DNA of 64,000 nucleotides from Deltaproteobacteria bacterium (GTDB lineage Bacteria > Myxococcota_A > UBA9160 > UBA6930), in NCBI GenBank assembly GCA_016875395.1, contig VGRF01000002.1, positions 124,001-188,000 of the forward strand, in the 5' to 3' direction. Below are positions 56,974 through 64,000 of this stretch, piece after piece. Each line of letters starts with the position of its first letter. Position 1 is the first letter of the stretch. The notes under the pieces are model-generated. The model did no database searches and was not told where the DNA came from. It saw only the letters and a program-made list of their open reading frames with translations. The position numbers were made by a program, and so were the translations under genes.

Positions 56974-57380
56974 CCGCGCGCCGCTTCGAGGACGTCGAGT
57001 TCGGTGAGGAAATCCCGCCGCTCGTGCCGGACTTCTCGATCGAGAACGTGCGCAAGTTCGGCCGCGCCGCGGAGATGGTGGCGCCGCGCTTCAGCGATCA
57101 CGAGGGCGCGCGCAAGGAAGGCCTGCCCGGCGCGATCGTTCCCGGCGTGATGAGCCAGGCGATCCTCGTGGCGATGATCCACCGCTGGGCCGAGAACGCG
57201 GAGCTCGAGAAGATCGACACGGTGTTCCGCGCGCCGGTGCTGGTGGATCACGAGCACTCGATCACGGGCGTCGTGACGAACCTCGAAGCCGAGACGCGCA
57301 GCGTCGACATCGATCTCACCGTGGTGAACGAAGCGGGCGAGACGCGCGTGCTGGGCACTGCGCGCGTGAAGCTGCCGTAA
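56970..57380 (+). CDS. MaoC-like dehydratase, catalytic-type hotdog subunit
   Basis: A 136-residue MaoC-like hotdog protein. RRFEDVEFGEEIPPLVPDF begins the fold. ATG 56970 overlaps the preceding subunit's stop by four bases. The Asp-His dyad region is RFSDHEGARKEGLPGAIVPGVMSQAIL; SDHEGA lies where the usual N-xxH/D-P-xH loop sits. AGVLVDHE and TLVVNEAGETRVLGTARVKL complete the sheet. Two-chain dehydratases like this act on fatty- or polyketide-type acyl thioesters; here the substrate is unknown. The TAA stop is part of a TAACAA motif. Confidence 0.85.
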   Translation: MTARRFEDVEFGEEIPPLVPDFSIENVRKFGRAAEMVAPRFSDHEGARKEGLPGAIVPGVMSQAILVAMIHRWAENAELEKIDTVFRAPVLVDHEHSITGVVTNLEAETRSVDIDLTVVNEAGETRVLGTARVKLP

Positions 57381-57391
57381 CAACCCGCGCG

Positions 57392-57595
57392 ATGAGTGAA
57401 CCGCGCGTTCCTGCGCACCCCGACATCGGGTCGAGCGCGGGGTAGCCGCTGCACGCGCGCGCCGAGGTGCTCGGGAGAAGCGCGTGGCATGCGGCCGTGC
57501 GAGTGGAGCTCGTTGACGCGGGCGACGGGGATCGGGTCGTGTCCGCGGCGCTGCTCTACGTCTCGGAGACGAGGTCCACCACGACGGCCGAGTGA
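57392..57595 (+). pseudogene. Remnant of a PaaI-like hotdog thioesterase
   Basis: An ATG frame beginning MSEPRVPAHPDIG meets TAG at 57443-57445. In the same frame it then reads PLHARAEVLGRSAWHAAVRV and ELVDAGDGDRVVSAALLYVS, matching the C-terminal strands of PaaI-type thioesterases. The central active-site helix is missing, so an internal deletion is likely. It overlaps the end of the convergent nuclease-like gene. Identification rests on the strand pattern only. Confidence 0.5.
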
Positions 57596-58329
57596 TCGCT
57601 GCCGCGCACCGGCACGACCTGCACGTTCGCCGCGAGCACGCCGGCGCCGAGCACGTGGTCGATCCGTAACAAGCGCGGCGCGCCGGACCACGGTCCCCAC
57701 GTCCGCATCGGAGTCTCGCGGCGCAGCTCGGCATGCTCGAGCGCGAGATCGGGGATGCGCGAAGCGAGCGCGCGGTAGACGGGCCAGAGCGGCGTGGCGT
57801 TGAAGTCGCCGCACACGATGCGCGCCGTTTCGGGCGCGGCCTCGAAGTGCGGGAGCAGCTGCGCGATCTGCTCGCGCCGCAGCGCGAGCGAGCGCCAGGG
57901 CGGGAAGACGTGGGGCGCCTGGATGTGCAGGTTGATCAGCTCGAGCTTCGCATCGAGCTCGGGCCAGTCGCGCGGATCGAGCTCGGCGCGGTGCGCGTCG
58001 CGCTTCGGCAGCGCGATGCGACTCGGCGCGAGCGGCCGGCGCGCGGCGATGCCCATGCCGTCGTGATCGTGCTTCGTCGCACCCGGCTCGAGCTTGCCGT
58101 GCGGGAGCACGCGCGCGATCGCAGCAGCCTGTTGCGCGCCGAGCTCCTGGAAGCACGCGACGTCGACGCGCAGCGCTTCGAGCTGTTCCGCGAGCGCGAC
58201 CGGATCGGCGGCTTCACTCCACAAGTTCGCGGTGAGCAGGCGAATCGATCCAGCAAGCGGCGCTTCGCCGCGCGCAGCGAGGGGGAGCCGAGCGGGGTCA
58301 GCACGGAGTCCGGGAGCAAGGGCAGGCAT
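57556..58329 (-). CDS. Endonuclease/exonuclease/phosphatase family protein
   Basis: A 257-residue member of the EEP superfamily. RLLTANLWSEAADP (Asn), CFQELG (Glu), LINLHIQAPHVFPPW (His/Asn), ARIVCGDFNATPL (Asp/Asn) and PVRGSDHSAVVVDL (Asp-His) supply the active-site set. The family includes DNases, sphingomyelinases and lipid phosphatases. The first about 28 residues fall in a REP-like stretch (58255-58300), so the true start may be further in. It is downstream of the acyltransferase gene with three bases between. Confidence 0.85.
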   Translation of the reverse strand: MPALAPGLRADPARLPLAARGEAPLAGSIRLLTANLWSEAADPVALAEQLEALRVDVACFQELGAQQAAAIARVLPHGKLEPGATKHDHDGMGIAARRPLAPSRIALPKRDAHRAELDPRDWPELDAKLELINLHIQAPHVFPPWRSLALRREQIAQLLPHFEAAPETARIVCGDFNATPLWPVYRALASRIPDLALEHAELRRETPMRTWGPWSGAPRLLRIDHVLGAGVLAANVQVVPVRGSDHSAVVVDLVSET

Positions 58330-58332
58330 TCG

Positions 58333-58998
58333 TCAGGGGCTCGCGAGTCGTTCCTGTGCGGCGTGCAGCGCGCGATTCAGCTCGTACGTGAGCCGGGCGC
58401 GCGCAGCCTCCAGCGCCGCAGCGTCCGAACTTCTCGGAATTTCGAGCGCGGCGCCGTAGTGCAGCTGCACGCGCGCGAACGGGCGCGGAAGCAGCGCGCG
58501 GTCCCAGCTGCCGAGGCGCGCGGCCGGACGCGCGGCGATGCCCACCGGCACTAGCGGCACGCCCGTGGCCTCGGCGAGTGCGAGCACGCCGGGCTTCAGC
58601 TCGAGCGCGGGGCCGCGCGGGCCGTCGGGCAGCACGCCGCCGCTCTCGCCCGCGCGCACGCGGCGGATCATCTCGCGCAGGAGCGCGCTGCCGCCGCGTG
58701 AGCTCGAGCCACGCGGCGAGCGCGCGAAGCCCATGCGCGCGAGGAAGCCCTGCGCGAGCTCGCCGTCGCGGCTCAGGCTGAGCGGCACCCAGAGCCCGCG
58801 GTCGCGCAGCACGAATGCGGCAACGAGCAGACCTTGGTGCCACGTCACGAGCACGAACGGAGCTCGCGCGGGCTCGGCGCCGGAGCGCTCGACGCGCCAG
58901 GTCGCGCCGAGCGCGCGCACGCCCCACGCAGCGAGCGCGCCGAGCACCGCGCGCTGCACTCGCGCGAGCGCGGAATCGCCGCGCGGCGCCGCGCTCAC
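58333..58998 (-). CDS. Lysophospholipid acyltransferase family protein (DUF374-like)
   Basis: A 221-residue acyltransferase. The HX4D-like site is TWHQGLLVAAF, and SRDGELAQGFLARMGFARSPRGSSSRGG followed by VLPDGPRGPALELKPGVLALAEATG is highly typical of the DUF374/LpxL-like group (the PDGPRGP motif). Such enzymes are linked to lipid A or envelope lipid acylation. GTG 58998 overlaps the EamA stop by four bases. A membrane-associated location is likely. Confidence 0.9.
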   Translation of the reverse strand: MSAAPRGDSALARVQRAVLGALAAWGVRALGATWRVERSGAEPARAPFVLVTWHQGLLVAAFVLRDRGLWVPLSLSRDGELAQGFLARMGFARSPRGSSSRGGSALLREMIRRVRAGESGGVLPDGPRGPALELKPGVLALAEATGVPLVPVGIAARPAARLGSWDRALLPRPFARVQLHYGAALEIPRSSDAAALEAARARLTYELNRALHAAQERLASP

Positions 58999-59870
58999 CC
59001 GAACACCGCGATCAGCGCCACGCCCACGACCGTCAGCGTCGCGCCCGCGAGCCGCTGCGCGCTCGGCTTCTCGCCGAGGAAGCGCATCGCGATCAGCGCG
59101 GCGAACAGCACGGAGAGCTGGCGCACCGCGACGACGTAGCTCGCGCTCGCGGTCTGCAGCACGTGCAGGATCAGGCCGTAGCCGACGACGCCGCCGACGA
59201 TCGAGAACAAAACGCGCCCCGGCGCCGCGCGGCCCGCCTCGAACACCGCGCGCGCGCCGACGCGCTGCAGCGTCAGCGGGAAGCGCACCGCGCCGCCCGC
59301 GAGCACGGTGAACGCGTACCACGCGAGCGCGCGCGGCAGCGCGCCGCGCCAGTCGAGCGCGGCGAGCTCGGCCATCGCGAACTTGTCGGTGAGCGAGTAC
59401 GCGACGGTGGTGGTGAGCGTGAGCCACGCGTACACGAGCTCGGGCGCGAAGAGGCGGCGCAGCGCGAGCGCGTCGCCGTACACGAGCCACACGCCGCCGA
59501 CCACGATCGCGATGCCGAGCGCGCCGAGCTCGGTGACGCTTTCGCCGAGCGGAATCGCGACGAGCGGCAGCAGCGCCGGCGTGGAGCGGATGATCGGGTA
59601 CACGCGGGTCAGCTCGGCGCGCGCGTAGGCGAGGCTCATCCAGTAGCCGTAGAGCCCGTGCGCGAGACCGGTCGCCGCGAGCAGCCACCAGACGGCGGGC
59701 GTGAGATCGCGCAGATCGACGAACGCGAGCGCGACGAGCGCGAGGGGGACCTGCGCGGCGTGCTCGGCGGCGCCGAACGCGAGCGGGTCGCGCGCGCCCT
59801 TGATCGCAGTGCTCCACGCGGCGTGGAGCACTGCGCTGGCGAGGACTAGGGCCAGGTCGGTGGGGGTCAT
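58995..59870 (-). CDS. EamA-family (DMT superfamily) transporter
   Basis: A 291-residue inner-membrane protein with ten helices in two EamA repeats. The first begins LALVLASAVLHAAWSTAIKG; the second starts around LVYAWLTLTTTVAYSLTDKFA. The closing GEKPSAQRLAGATLTVVGVALIAVFG is typical. The substrate is unknown; drug/metabolite exporters and lipid-related flippases occur in this family. It is first in the minus-strand set EamA, acyltransferase, nuclease-like. Confidence 0.9.
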   Translation of the reverse strand: MTPTDLALVLASAVLHAAWSTAIKGARDPLAFGAAEHAAQVPLALVALAFVDLRDLTPAVWWLLAATGLAHGLYGYWMSLAYARAELTRVYPIIRSTPALLPLVAIPLGESVTELGALGIAIVVGGVWLVYGDALALRRLFAPELVYAWLTLTTTVAYSLTDKFAMAELAALDWRGALPRALAWYAFTVLAGGAVRFPLTLQRVGARAVFEAGRAAPGRVLFSIVGGVVGYGLILHVLQTASASYVVAVRQLSVLFAALIAMRFLGEKPSAQRLAGATLTVVGVALIAVFG

Positions 59871-60186
59871 GGGGTGTTGGGGCGTGCGGGGCGTGGTGCC
59901 TCGGCGGGGCCTCGCCAGCTCTAGCCCGGTTTACTCCGCATCAGGCTCGAAGACTCGCCCGATGCTGCGCGCTTCGCTTGCGGTCTCGGCCGACGTGGCT
60001 GGGAGTTGCGTGCGACTTCGAGGTTGTTCTGGCGTGGCGGTGGCGCGGGGCAGGCGAGCCGTCGAAGACTCGGCTCGCGGAGGTGGAGGGCTCGCCGTCG
60101 AGGACTCGGCTCGCGGAGCGTGCGGGGCTCGCAAAGCGCGGGGCTGCGCGTAATTCTTGGCGCCTTCGCGTCGGAGCGTCCCCCCA
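59871..60186. other. Gene-free 316-base interval with short direct repeats
   Basis: Lies between the divergent EamA and ctaB genes, so it should hold both promoters, but I could not pick a convincing -35/-10 pair. CGTCGA(A/G)GACTCGGCTCGCG occurs twice with a 36-base period (about 60058-60081 and 60094-60117). A related GCTCGAAGACTCGCC lies at about 59945. Frames across it give only Ser/Ala/Pro/Arg-rich sequence, so I see no gene. Confidence 0.6.
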
Positions 60187-61095
60187 ATGAGCGCAGCTTC
60201 TGTGCATGGTTCTGCGCGCTCGTTCGCTCGCACGGTCGGGAACTACGTTGCGCTGACGAAGCCGCGGATTCTGCCGCTCGTGATCTTCACGGCGCTGCCG
60301 GTGTTGTTGATGGCGCCGCAGCGGCCGGGGTTCGCGGAGAGCCTCGCGGTGCTCGTTGCGATTTCGCTCGCGGCTTCGGCGGCGAACGCGCTCAACATGT
60401 ACGTGGAGCGCGACCGCGACGCGCTGATGGAGCGCACGCGCACGCGCCCGCTGCCCACGGCCGAGATGGCGCCGCGCGCGGCGCTCGTGTTCGGGCTCGC
60501 GCTGTCGGTGCTCTCGACCCTCGCGCTGCAGCTCATCGCGGGCGCGCCGGCGGCGCTGCTCGGCGTCGCGTCGATTCTGTTCTACGTGTTCGTCTACACG
60601 ATCTGGCTGAAGCCGCGCACGCCTTACAACGCGGTGATCGGCGGCGCCGCGGGCGCTGCAGCGCCGCTGATCGCGGACGCCGCGGTGAATGGCAGTGTCG
60701 GCTGGCCGGGCCTGCTGCTGTTCTCGATCGTGTTCTTCTGGCAACCGCCGCACGTGTGGGCGATCGCGCTCTACCGCAAGGGCGACTACGCCGCGGCGGG
60801 CATTCCGATGATGCCCGCCGTCGTCGGCGACGAGCGCACGCGCTGGCGGATGCTCTGGTACACGCTCGGCCTCTTGCCGGTGACGATCCTGCCCGCGCCG
60901 CTCGGCCTGCTCGGTCCCATCTATCTGAGCGCCGCGGTCGTGCTCGGCGCCTGGTTCACCTGGGTCGGCGTGCGACTCATCCGCGAGCGCAGCGACGCCG
61001 CGGCGCAGCGCGTGTTCCGCGTGTCGCTCGCGTACCTCGCGCTGCTGTTCGTCGCGATGCTGGCGGACCTGCTCGCAGCGCCGCTGCTCGCGTAG
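60187..61095 (+). CDS. ctaB: Protoheme IX farnesyltransferase (heme O synthase)
   Basis: Polyprenyltransferase of about 302 residues with seven to nine helices that turns heme B into heme O for the oxidase. The aspartate-rich motif is NALNMYVERDRDALMERTRTRPLP (NxxxxRDxD type), the second is YKGDY-like LYRKGDYAAAGIPMMP, and YTIWLKPRTPYNAVIGGAAGAAAPLI is conserved. ATG 60187 is the clear start. It is the first gene of the oxidase locus with DUF420 ten bases downstream. Confidence 0.95.
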   Translation: MSAASVHGSARSFARTVGNYVALTKPRILPLVIFTALPVLLMAPQRPGFAESLAVLVAISLAASAANALNMYVERDRDALMERTRTRPLPTAEMAPRAALVFGLALSVLSTLALQLIAGAPAALLGVASILFYVFVYTIWLKPRTPYNAVIGGAAGAAAPLIADAAVNGSVGWPGLLLFSIVFFWQPPHVWAIALYRKGDYAAAGIPMMPAVVGDERTRWRMLWYTLGLLPVTILPAPLGLLGPIYLSAAVVLGAWFTWVGVRLIRERSDAAAQRVFRVSLAYLALLFVAMLADLLAAPLLA

Positions 61096-61105
61096 AGCGG
61101 CCGCG

Positions 61106-61543
61106 GTGGACCTCTCGTCGCTGCCCGCGGTCAACGCGTCGCTGAACGCCGTCGCGACCGTGCTCTTGATCCGCGGCCGCATGCTCGTGAAGCGCGGCCA
61201 GGTCGAGGCGCACCGGCGCACGATGCTCGCGGCGTTCGGCGTCTCGAGCCTGTTCCTCGTCTTCTACGTCGCGCACAAGGCGGCGCGCTCGTTCGAGAAC
61301 ACCACGTTCAACGCAGAGGGCGCCGCCAAGACCGCGTACCTCGCGCTGCTCGCGAGCCACGTAGTGCTGGCAGCCTGCGTGCCATTTCTTGCGCTCGCGC
61401 TGATTCGCTTCGGCCTGCGCGGAGAAATCGCGCGCCACCGCAGTCTCGCGCGCATCGCGTGGCCGATCTGGATGTACGTGTCGATCACCGGCGTCGCGAT
61501 CTACGTCCTGCTCTACCACCTGAATCCGCCGCTATCGCGCTGA
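61106..61543 (+). CDS. DUF420 membrane protein (CtaM/CtaG-like oxidase assembly partner)
   Basis: A 145-residue protein with four predicted helices. The start NASLNAVATVLLIRGRMLVKRG and the following QVEAHRRTMLAAFGVSSLFLVFYV segment with conserved His are diagnostic of DUF420, which accompanies heme-copper oxidase genes and has been linked to oxidase maturation. The C-terminal HRSLARIAWPIWMYVSITGV carries another conserved His. GTG 61106 is the start. The stop leads directly into a dispersed REP-like element. Confidence 0.88.
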   Translation: MDLSSLPAVNASLNAVATVLLIRGRMLVKRGQVEAHRRTMLAAFGVSSLFLVFYVAHKAARSFENTTFNAEGAAKTAYLALLASHVVLAACVPFLALALIRFGLRGEIARHRSLARIAWPIWMYVSITGVAIYVLLYHLNPPLSR

Positions 61544-61571
61544 CTTCGCTCGCCTACGGCACGCTGCGCTT

Positions 61572-61613
61572 GCGTTCTCAGCGAGGAGAGGCTTCTCGCC
61601 TCGGCGAGAACGC
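61572..61613 (+). terminator. Hairpin after the ctaB-DUF420 operon
   Basis: GCGTTCTC (61572-61579) pairs with GAGAACGC (61606-61613). An inner CGAGG/CCTCG and AGA/TCT stem sits inside. There is no T tract, so this is a possible terminator or processing site only. The adjacent segment 61543-61570 resembles the dispersed TTCGCTCGCCT/CGCTGCGC element. Confidence 0.4.
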
Positions 61614-61781
61614 CGAGATCGCGCGCAAACGGCCCGTTTCGCACACGTTTTCCGCGGCGCATCCCTTGAAAATCGAGGGGGGTCACCTCAAACTGCGCGC
61701 GCTTCTCGGCGGGCGCGCCGCTGTGATTCGATGAGTCCGCCGCGCGCGTGCGCCTTCGAGAACACGCGTGCAAGGATCATC

Positions 61782-62483
61782 ATGACGTTCACTCGCTCGC
61801 TCGCAGTCTGCTTCATCGCAGGCGCACTTCTCGGTTTCCCCACGCTCGCGGCTGCGCAAGAGGCGAACGTGGCCCACGGAGCCAAGCTGTTCACGCTGTG
61901 CGCTCAGTGCCACGGCAACGCAGGGGAGGGCAATCAAGCGCTCGGCGCGCCTGCGATCGCCGGCATGCCTGCGTGGTACGTACAGGCTCAGGTCGTGAAG
62001 TTCTCGAACGGCCTGCGCGGCAAGCACTTCTACGACCGCGAGGGCCTGCGCATGCGGCCGATGTCGCTGTGGCTGATCGCGGCTGCTCGCGCCGATCGCG
62101 TCGCGAAGGGCGAGGCGCCGATCTCGAGCGAGGTCGACGCGAACATTCGCGATGTCGCCGCCTACGTCGGCGCGATGCCGGCGACGAACCCGCCGCCTAC
62201 GATCGAGGGCGGCAACGTGGCCGCGGGCGAAGCGCAGTGGGCACTATGCGGCTCCTGCCACGGCATGCAGGGCGAAGGCAGCGAGCCGCAGAGCGCGCCG
62301 CCGCTCGTCGGACAGAGCGACTGGTACCTCGTCGCCTCGATGAAGAAGTACAAGGCGATGACGCGCGGCTACGACGGCCCGAACGATCCGTTCGGCGCCA
62401 CGATGGCGGGCATGTCGAACGTGCTCGCCGACGACCAGGCCGTGAAGGACGTGGTCGCTTTCATCTCGACCCTCAAGAAGTAG
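61782..62483 (+). CDS. Periplasmic di-heme cytochrome c (c553-like)
   Basis: A 233-residue exported electron carrier. The signal peptide is LAVCFIAGALLGFPTLAAAQ. Two tandem class I cytochrome domains carry CAQCH (HGNAGEGNQALG follows) and CGSCH (HGMQGEGSEP follows), with axial Met likely in MPAWY/MRPMSLW and MAGMSNV. ATG 61782 is preceded by AAGGA. It lies just ahead of coxB and probably donates electrons to the CuA site. An upstream in-frame ATG at 61731 would add 17 residues without a ribosome site. Confidence 0.92.
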   Translation: MTFTRSLAVCFIAGALLGFPTLAAAQEANVAHGAKLFTLCAQCHGNAGEGNQALGAPAIAGMPAWYVQAQVVKFSNGLRGKHFYDREGLRMRPMSLWLIAAARADRVAKGEAPISSEVDANIRDVAAYVGAMPATNPPPTIEGGNVAAGEAQWALCGSCHGMQGEGSEPQSAPPLVGQSDWYLVASMKKYKAMTRGYDGPNDPFGATMAGMSNVLADDQAVKDVVAFISTLKK

Positions 62484-62493
62484 GAGCCCCACG

Positions 62494-62604
62494 ATGGCGA
62501 ACCCGCTGAAATCGCCCGAAGAGCTCGTCTCGAACTCGTTCTGGCTGACGATGGGCGGCCTCGCGGCGTGGATCGCGGCGGCCTTCTACATCATTTTGAA
62601 CTGA
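62494..62604 (+). CDS. 36-residue single-helix membrane peptide in the cox operon
   Basis: A tiny protein between cytochrome c and coxB: a short polar start (MANPLKSPEELVSNSFWL) and one hydrophobic helix (GGLAAWIAAAFYIILN). The ribosome site TAGGAG is about nine bases before ATG 62494, and coxB starts seven bases after its stop. Its position and size suggest a small accessory subunit of the oxidase (like subunit IV/CcoQ-type peptides). That is inference; it is too short for a family call. Confidence 0.75.
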   Translation: MANPLKSPEELVSNSFWLTMGGLAAWIAAAFYIILN

Positions 62605-62611
62605 GGCCCGT

Positions 62612-63337
62612 ATGGACTTCATCGAGTCGATTCTCCAGCTCGACATCTTCAACTTCACCGGCCTTCCGGCGCTCTCGAGCTACGCGAAGAGCATCGACGG
62701 CGTGATCGGCTGGGTCACGGTGCTCGTCGGCTTCTGGTTCATCCTCACCGAAGCGGTGTTCTTCTACTTCATCTTCAAGTACCGCAAGCAGAACTCGCCG
62801 AAGGCCGCCTACATCACCGGCGAGGAGCCGGAGCTGCACAAGTGGATCAGCCGGCCGCACGCGGCAGTGCTCGTGTTCGACGTGTTCATCGTCGTGATCG
62901 GCATTTCGGTGTGGCACGACGTGAAGCTCTCGCTGCCGCCGGAACCCGTGCCGCACATCAAGGTCGTCGCCCAGCAGTGGGCGTGGAGCTTCGTGCATCC
63001 GGGCCTCGACGGTCAGCTCGGCACAGACGACGACATCAAGAGCGTCGACGATCTCCACATCCAGGCGAACCAGCAGTACGTGTGGGAGCTCGAGTCGCGC
63101 GACGTGCTGCACAGCTTCTCGGTGCCGGCGATGCGCCTCAAGCAGGACGCCGTGCCCGGCCGTGTGATCAAGGGCTGGATGGATGCGAACGCGGTCGGCA
63201 CGTACGAGATCCAGTGCGCGGAGATCTGTGGCATCGGCCACGGCCTGATGCCCGCCAAGATCCACGTGCAGGACGCCGCCACGCACACGGCTTGGATGCA
63301 GGCGAACGCGCCCGTCGCGCGGATCGCGGCGAACTAG
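62612..63337 (+). CDS. coxB: Cytochrome c oxidase subunit II
   Basis: CuA-bearing subunit of the heme-copper oxidase, 241 residues. Two N-terminal helices (IGWVTVLVGFWFILTEAVFFYF, VLVFDVFIVVIGISVW) anchor a periplasmic cupredoxin domain. The electron-entry aromatic region is VVAQQWAWSF. The CuA ligands are His in DVLHSFSVPAMRLKQDAVPG and EIQCAEICGIGHGLM (Cys, Glu, Cys, His, Met). It has no fused cytochrome c domain, consistent with the separate di-heme cytochrome upstream. Confidence 0.96.
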   Translation: MDFIESILQLDIFNFTGLPALSSYAKSIDGVIGWVTVLVGFWFILTEAVFFYFIFKYRKQNSPKAAYITGEEPELHKWISRPHAAVLVFDVFIVVIGISVWHDVKLSLPPEPVPHIKVVAQQWAWSFVHPGLDGQLGTDDDIKSVDDLHIQANQQYVWELESRDVLHSFSVPAMRLKQDAVPGRVIKGWMDANAVGTYEIQCAEICGIGHGLMPAKIHVQDAATHTAWMQANAPVARIAAN

Positions 63338-63355
63338 TTAGGGACGAGGCACACC

Positions 63356-64000
63356 ATGGCCCACGCAGTCGAGCACGCTCACGGTCAGGACGATCACGGC
63401 CACCACGAGCAAAGCTTCTTCATGAAGTATCTGTGGTCCACCGACCACAAGATGATCGCCATGCAATACCTGTTCACGGGCATGTTCATGGCGCTGATCG
63501 GCGGCTTCTTCGCCTACGTGTTCCGCATGCAGAACGCGTTTCCCGGCATGGACGTGCCGGGCTTCGGCATGGTGACGCCCGCCGACTACAACATGCTCGT
63601 CACCAACCACGGCACGATCATGATCTTCTGGGTCGCGATGCCGGTGTTGGTGGCCGCCTTCGGGAACTTCTTGATCCCGCTGATGGTCGGCTGCGACGAC
63701 ATGGTGTTCCCGAAGCTGAACCGGCTCTCGTATCAGATCTTCCTGCTGTCGGCGATCGTGCTGATCGCGAGCTTCTTCGTCGAAGGCGGCGGCTTCGGCG
63801 GCGCGTGGACGGCCTATCCGCCGCTCTCGGCCGTGGGGAACTTCAACCTCACGCCGATGGGCTCGACGCTCTGGGTCGTGGCGGTCGGCCTCGAGTTCGT
63901 CGCGTTCTTGTTAGGCGGCATCAACTTCATCACCACCGCGATGAACTCGCGCGCGCCGGGGATGAAGCTCTACGACATCCCGATCGTGGTCTGGACGATC
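63356..64000 (+). CDS. coxA: Cytochrome c oxidase subunit I, N-terminal part (cut by window edge)
   Basis: Catalytic heme-copper subunit; about 215 residues are visible. The N-terminus is His-rich (AHAVEHAHGQDDHGHHEQS), an unusual possible metal-binding tail. FMKYLWSTDHKMIAMQYLFTGM begins helix I and NMLVTNHGTIMIFWVAMPVL carries the low-spin heme His ligand. The heme-copper ligands lie outside. One Leu-Leu is TTG-TTA at 63907-63912. It starts 18 bases after the coxB stop. Confidence 0.95.
   Translation, partial: MAHAVEHAHGQDDHGHHEQSFFMKYLWSTDHKMIAMQYLFTGMFMALIGGFFAYVFRMQNAFPGMDVPGFGMVTPADYNMLVTNHGTIMIFWVAMPVLVAAFGNFLIPLMVGCDDMVFPKLNRLSYQIFLLSAIVLIASFFVEGGGFGGAWTAYPPLSAVGNFNLTPMGSTLWVVAVGLEFVAFLLGGINFITTAMNSRAPGMKLYDIPIVVWTI

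Noticed and set aside
61666-61694. Promoter TTGAAA-17-CAAACT before the di-heme cytochrome c gene
   Set aside because: The -35 is reasonable, but the -10 matches only three of six bases; not enough to list.

Overview
The window is a G+C-rich, densely coded bacterial chromosome segment with about 60 genes, many of them joined by 4-base ATGA, GTGA or TTGA overlaps. GTG and TTG starts are common. It has the markers of a Gram-negative aerobe or facultative aerobe: PBP1A, an outer-membrane beta-barrel protein, proton-pumping complex I, an aa3-type cytochrome oxidase with CuA, and glutathione synthase. The mix of genes suggests an uncultivated deltaproteobacterial, Myxococcota or Binatota-like heterotroph. 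That mix includes lutABC, acyl-CoA dehydrogenase, MaoC, VOC and SnoaL proteins, selB, a HoxA/HupR-like sigma-54 activator and secreted matrixins. The lineage is inferred from gene content only. I saw no rRNA, tRNA or CRISPR array.

Layout. 1-4.5 kb holds a PBP1A fragment, glutathione synthase, a small basic two-module protein with its own promoter and terminator, and a sigma-54 response regulator. 4.5-11.4 kb is a surface-polysaccharide block: UDP-GlcNAc 2-epimerase, GT2, a flavoprotein, a polysaccharide deacetylase, a frameshifted GT-C transferase and galE. 11.4-20.9 kb has ogt, a Cys/Met-metabolism PLP enzyme, a flippase-phosphatase fusion, feoA-feoB with a SHOCT lipoprotein behind a Fur-like box, and gpsA. 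21.0-31.8 kb is a long complex I operon, nuoA-E-F-G-H-J-K-L-M-N, which lacks nuoB, C, D and I.

31.9-36.7 kb has a GNAT, selB with a 112-bp tandem repeat at its 5' end, a Phd/VapC toxin-antitoxin pair and serS. 36.8-44.7 kb holds small metabolic enzymes plus a winged-helix/nucleotidyltransferase pair under a 38-bp palindrome. 44.7-50.9 kb has two tandem secreted matrixin-type metalloproteases; the downstream copy is interrupted by an in-frame TAG. 51-60 kb carries lutABC, a beta-barrel protein, coaE, PHP, a two-part MaoC dehydratase, a hotdog-thioesterase remnant, a nuclease-like protein, a lysophospholipid acyltransferase and an EamA transporter. 60.2-64 kb is the terminal oxidase locus: ctaB, DUF420, di-heme cytochrome c, a 36-residue membrane peptide, coxB and the start of coxA.

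Functionally, complex I and the oxidase locus form an aerobic respiratory chain. lutABC and acyl-CoA dehydrogenase would feed it electrons from lactate and acyl-CoA. The most unusual points are the complex I operon without its Q-module genes, the selB 5' repeats, the palindrome-controlled wHTH/NTase pair, broken genes (GT-C, matrixin, thioesterase), several small dispersed palindromic repeats, and a TTGTTA hexamer that appears in every reading context.
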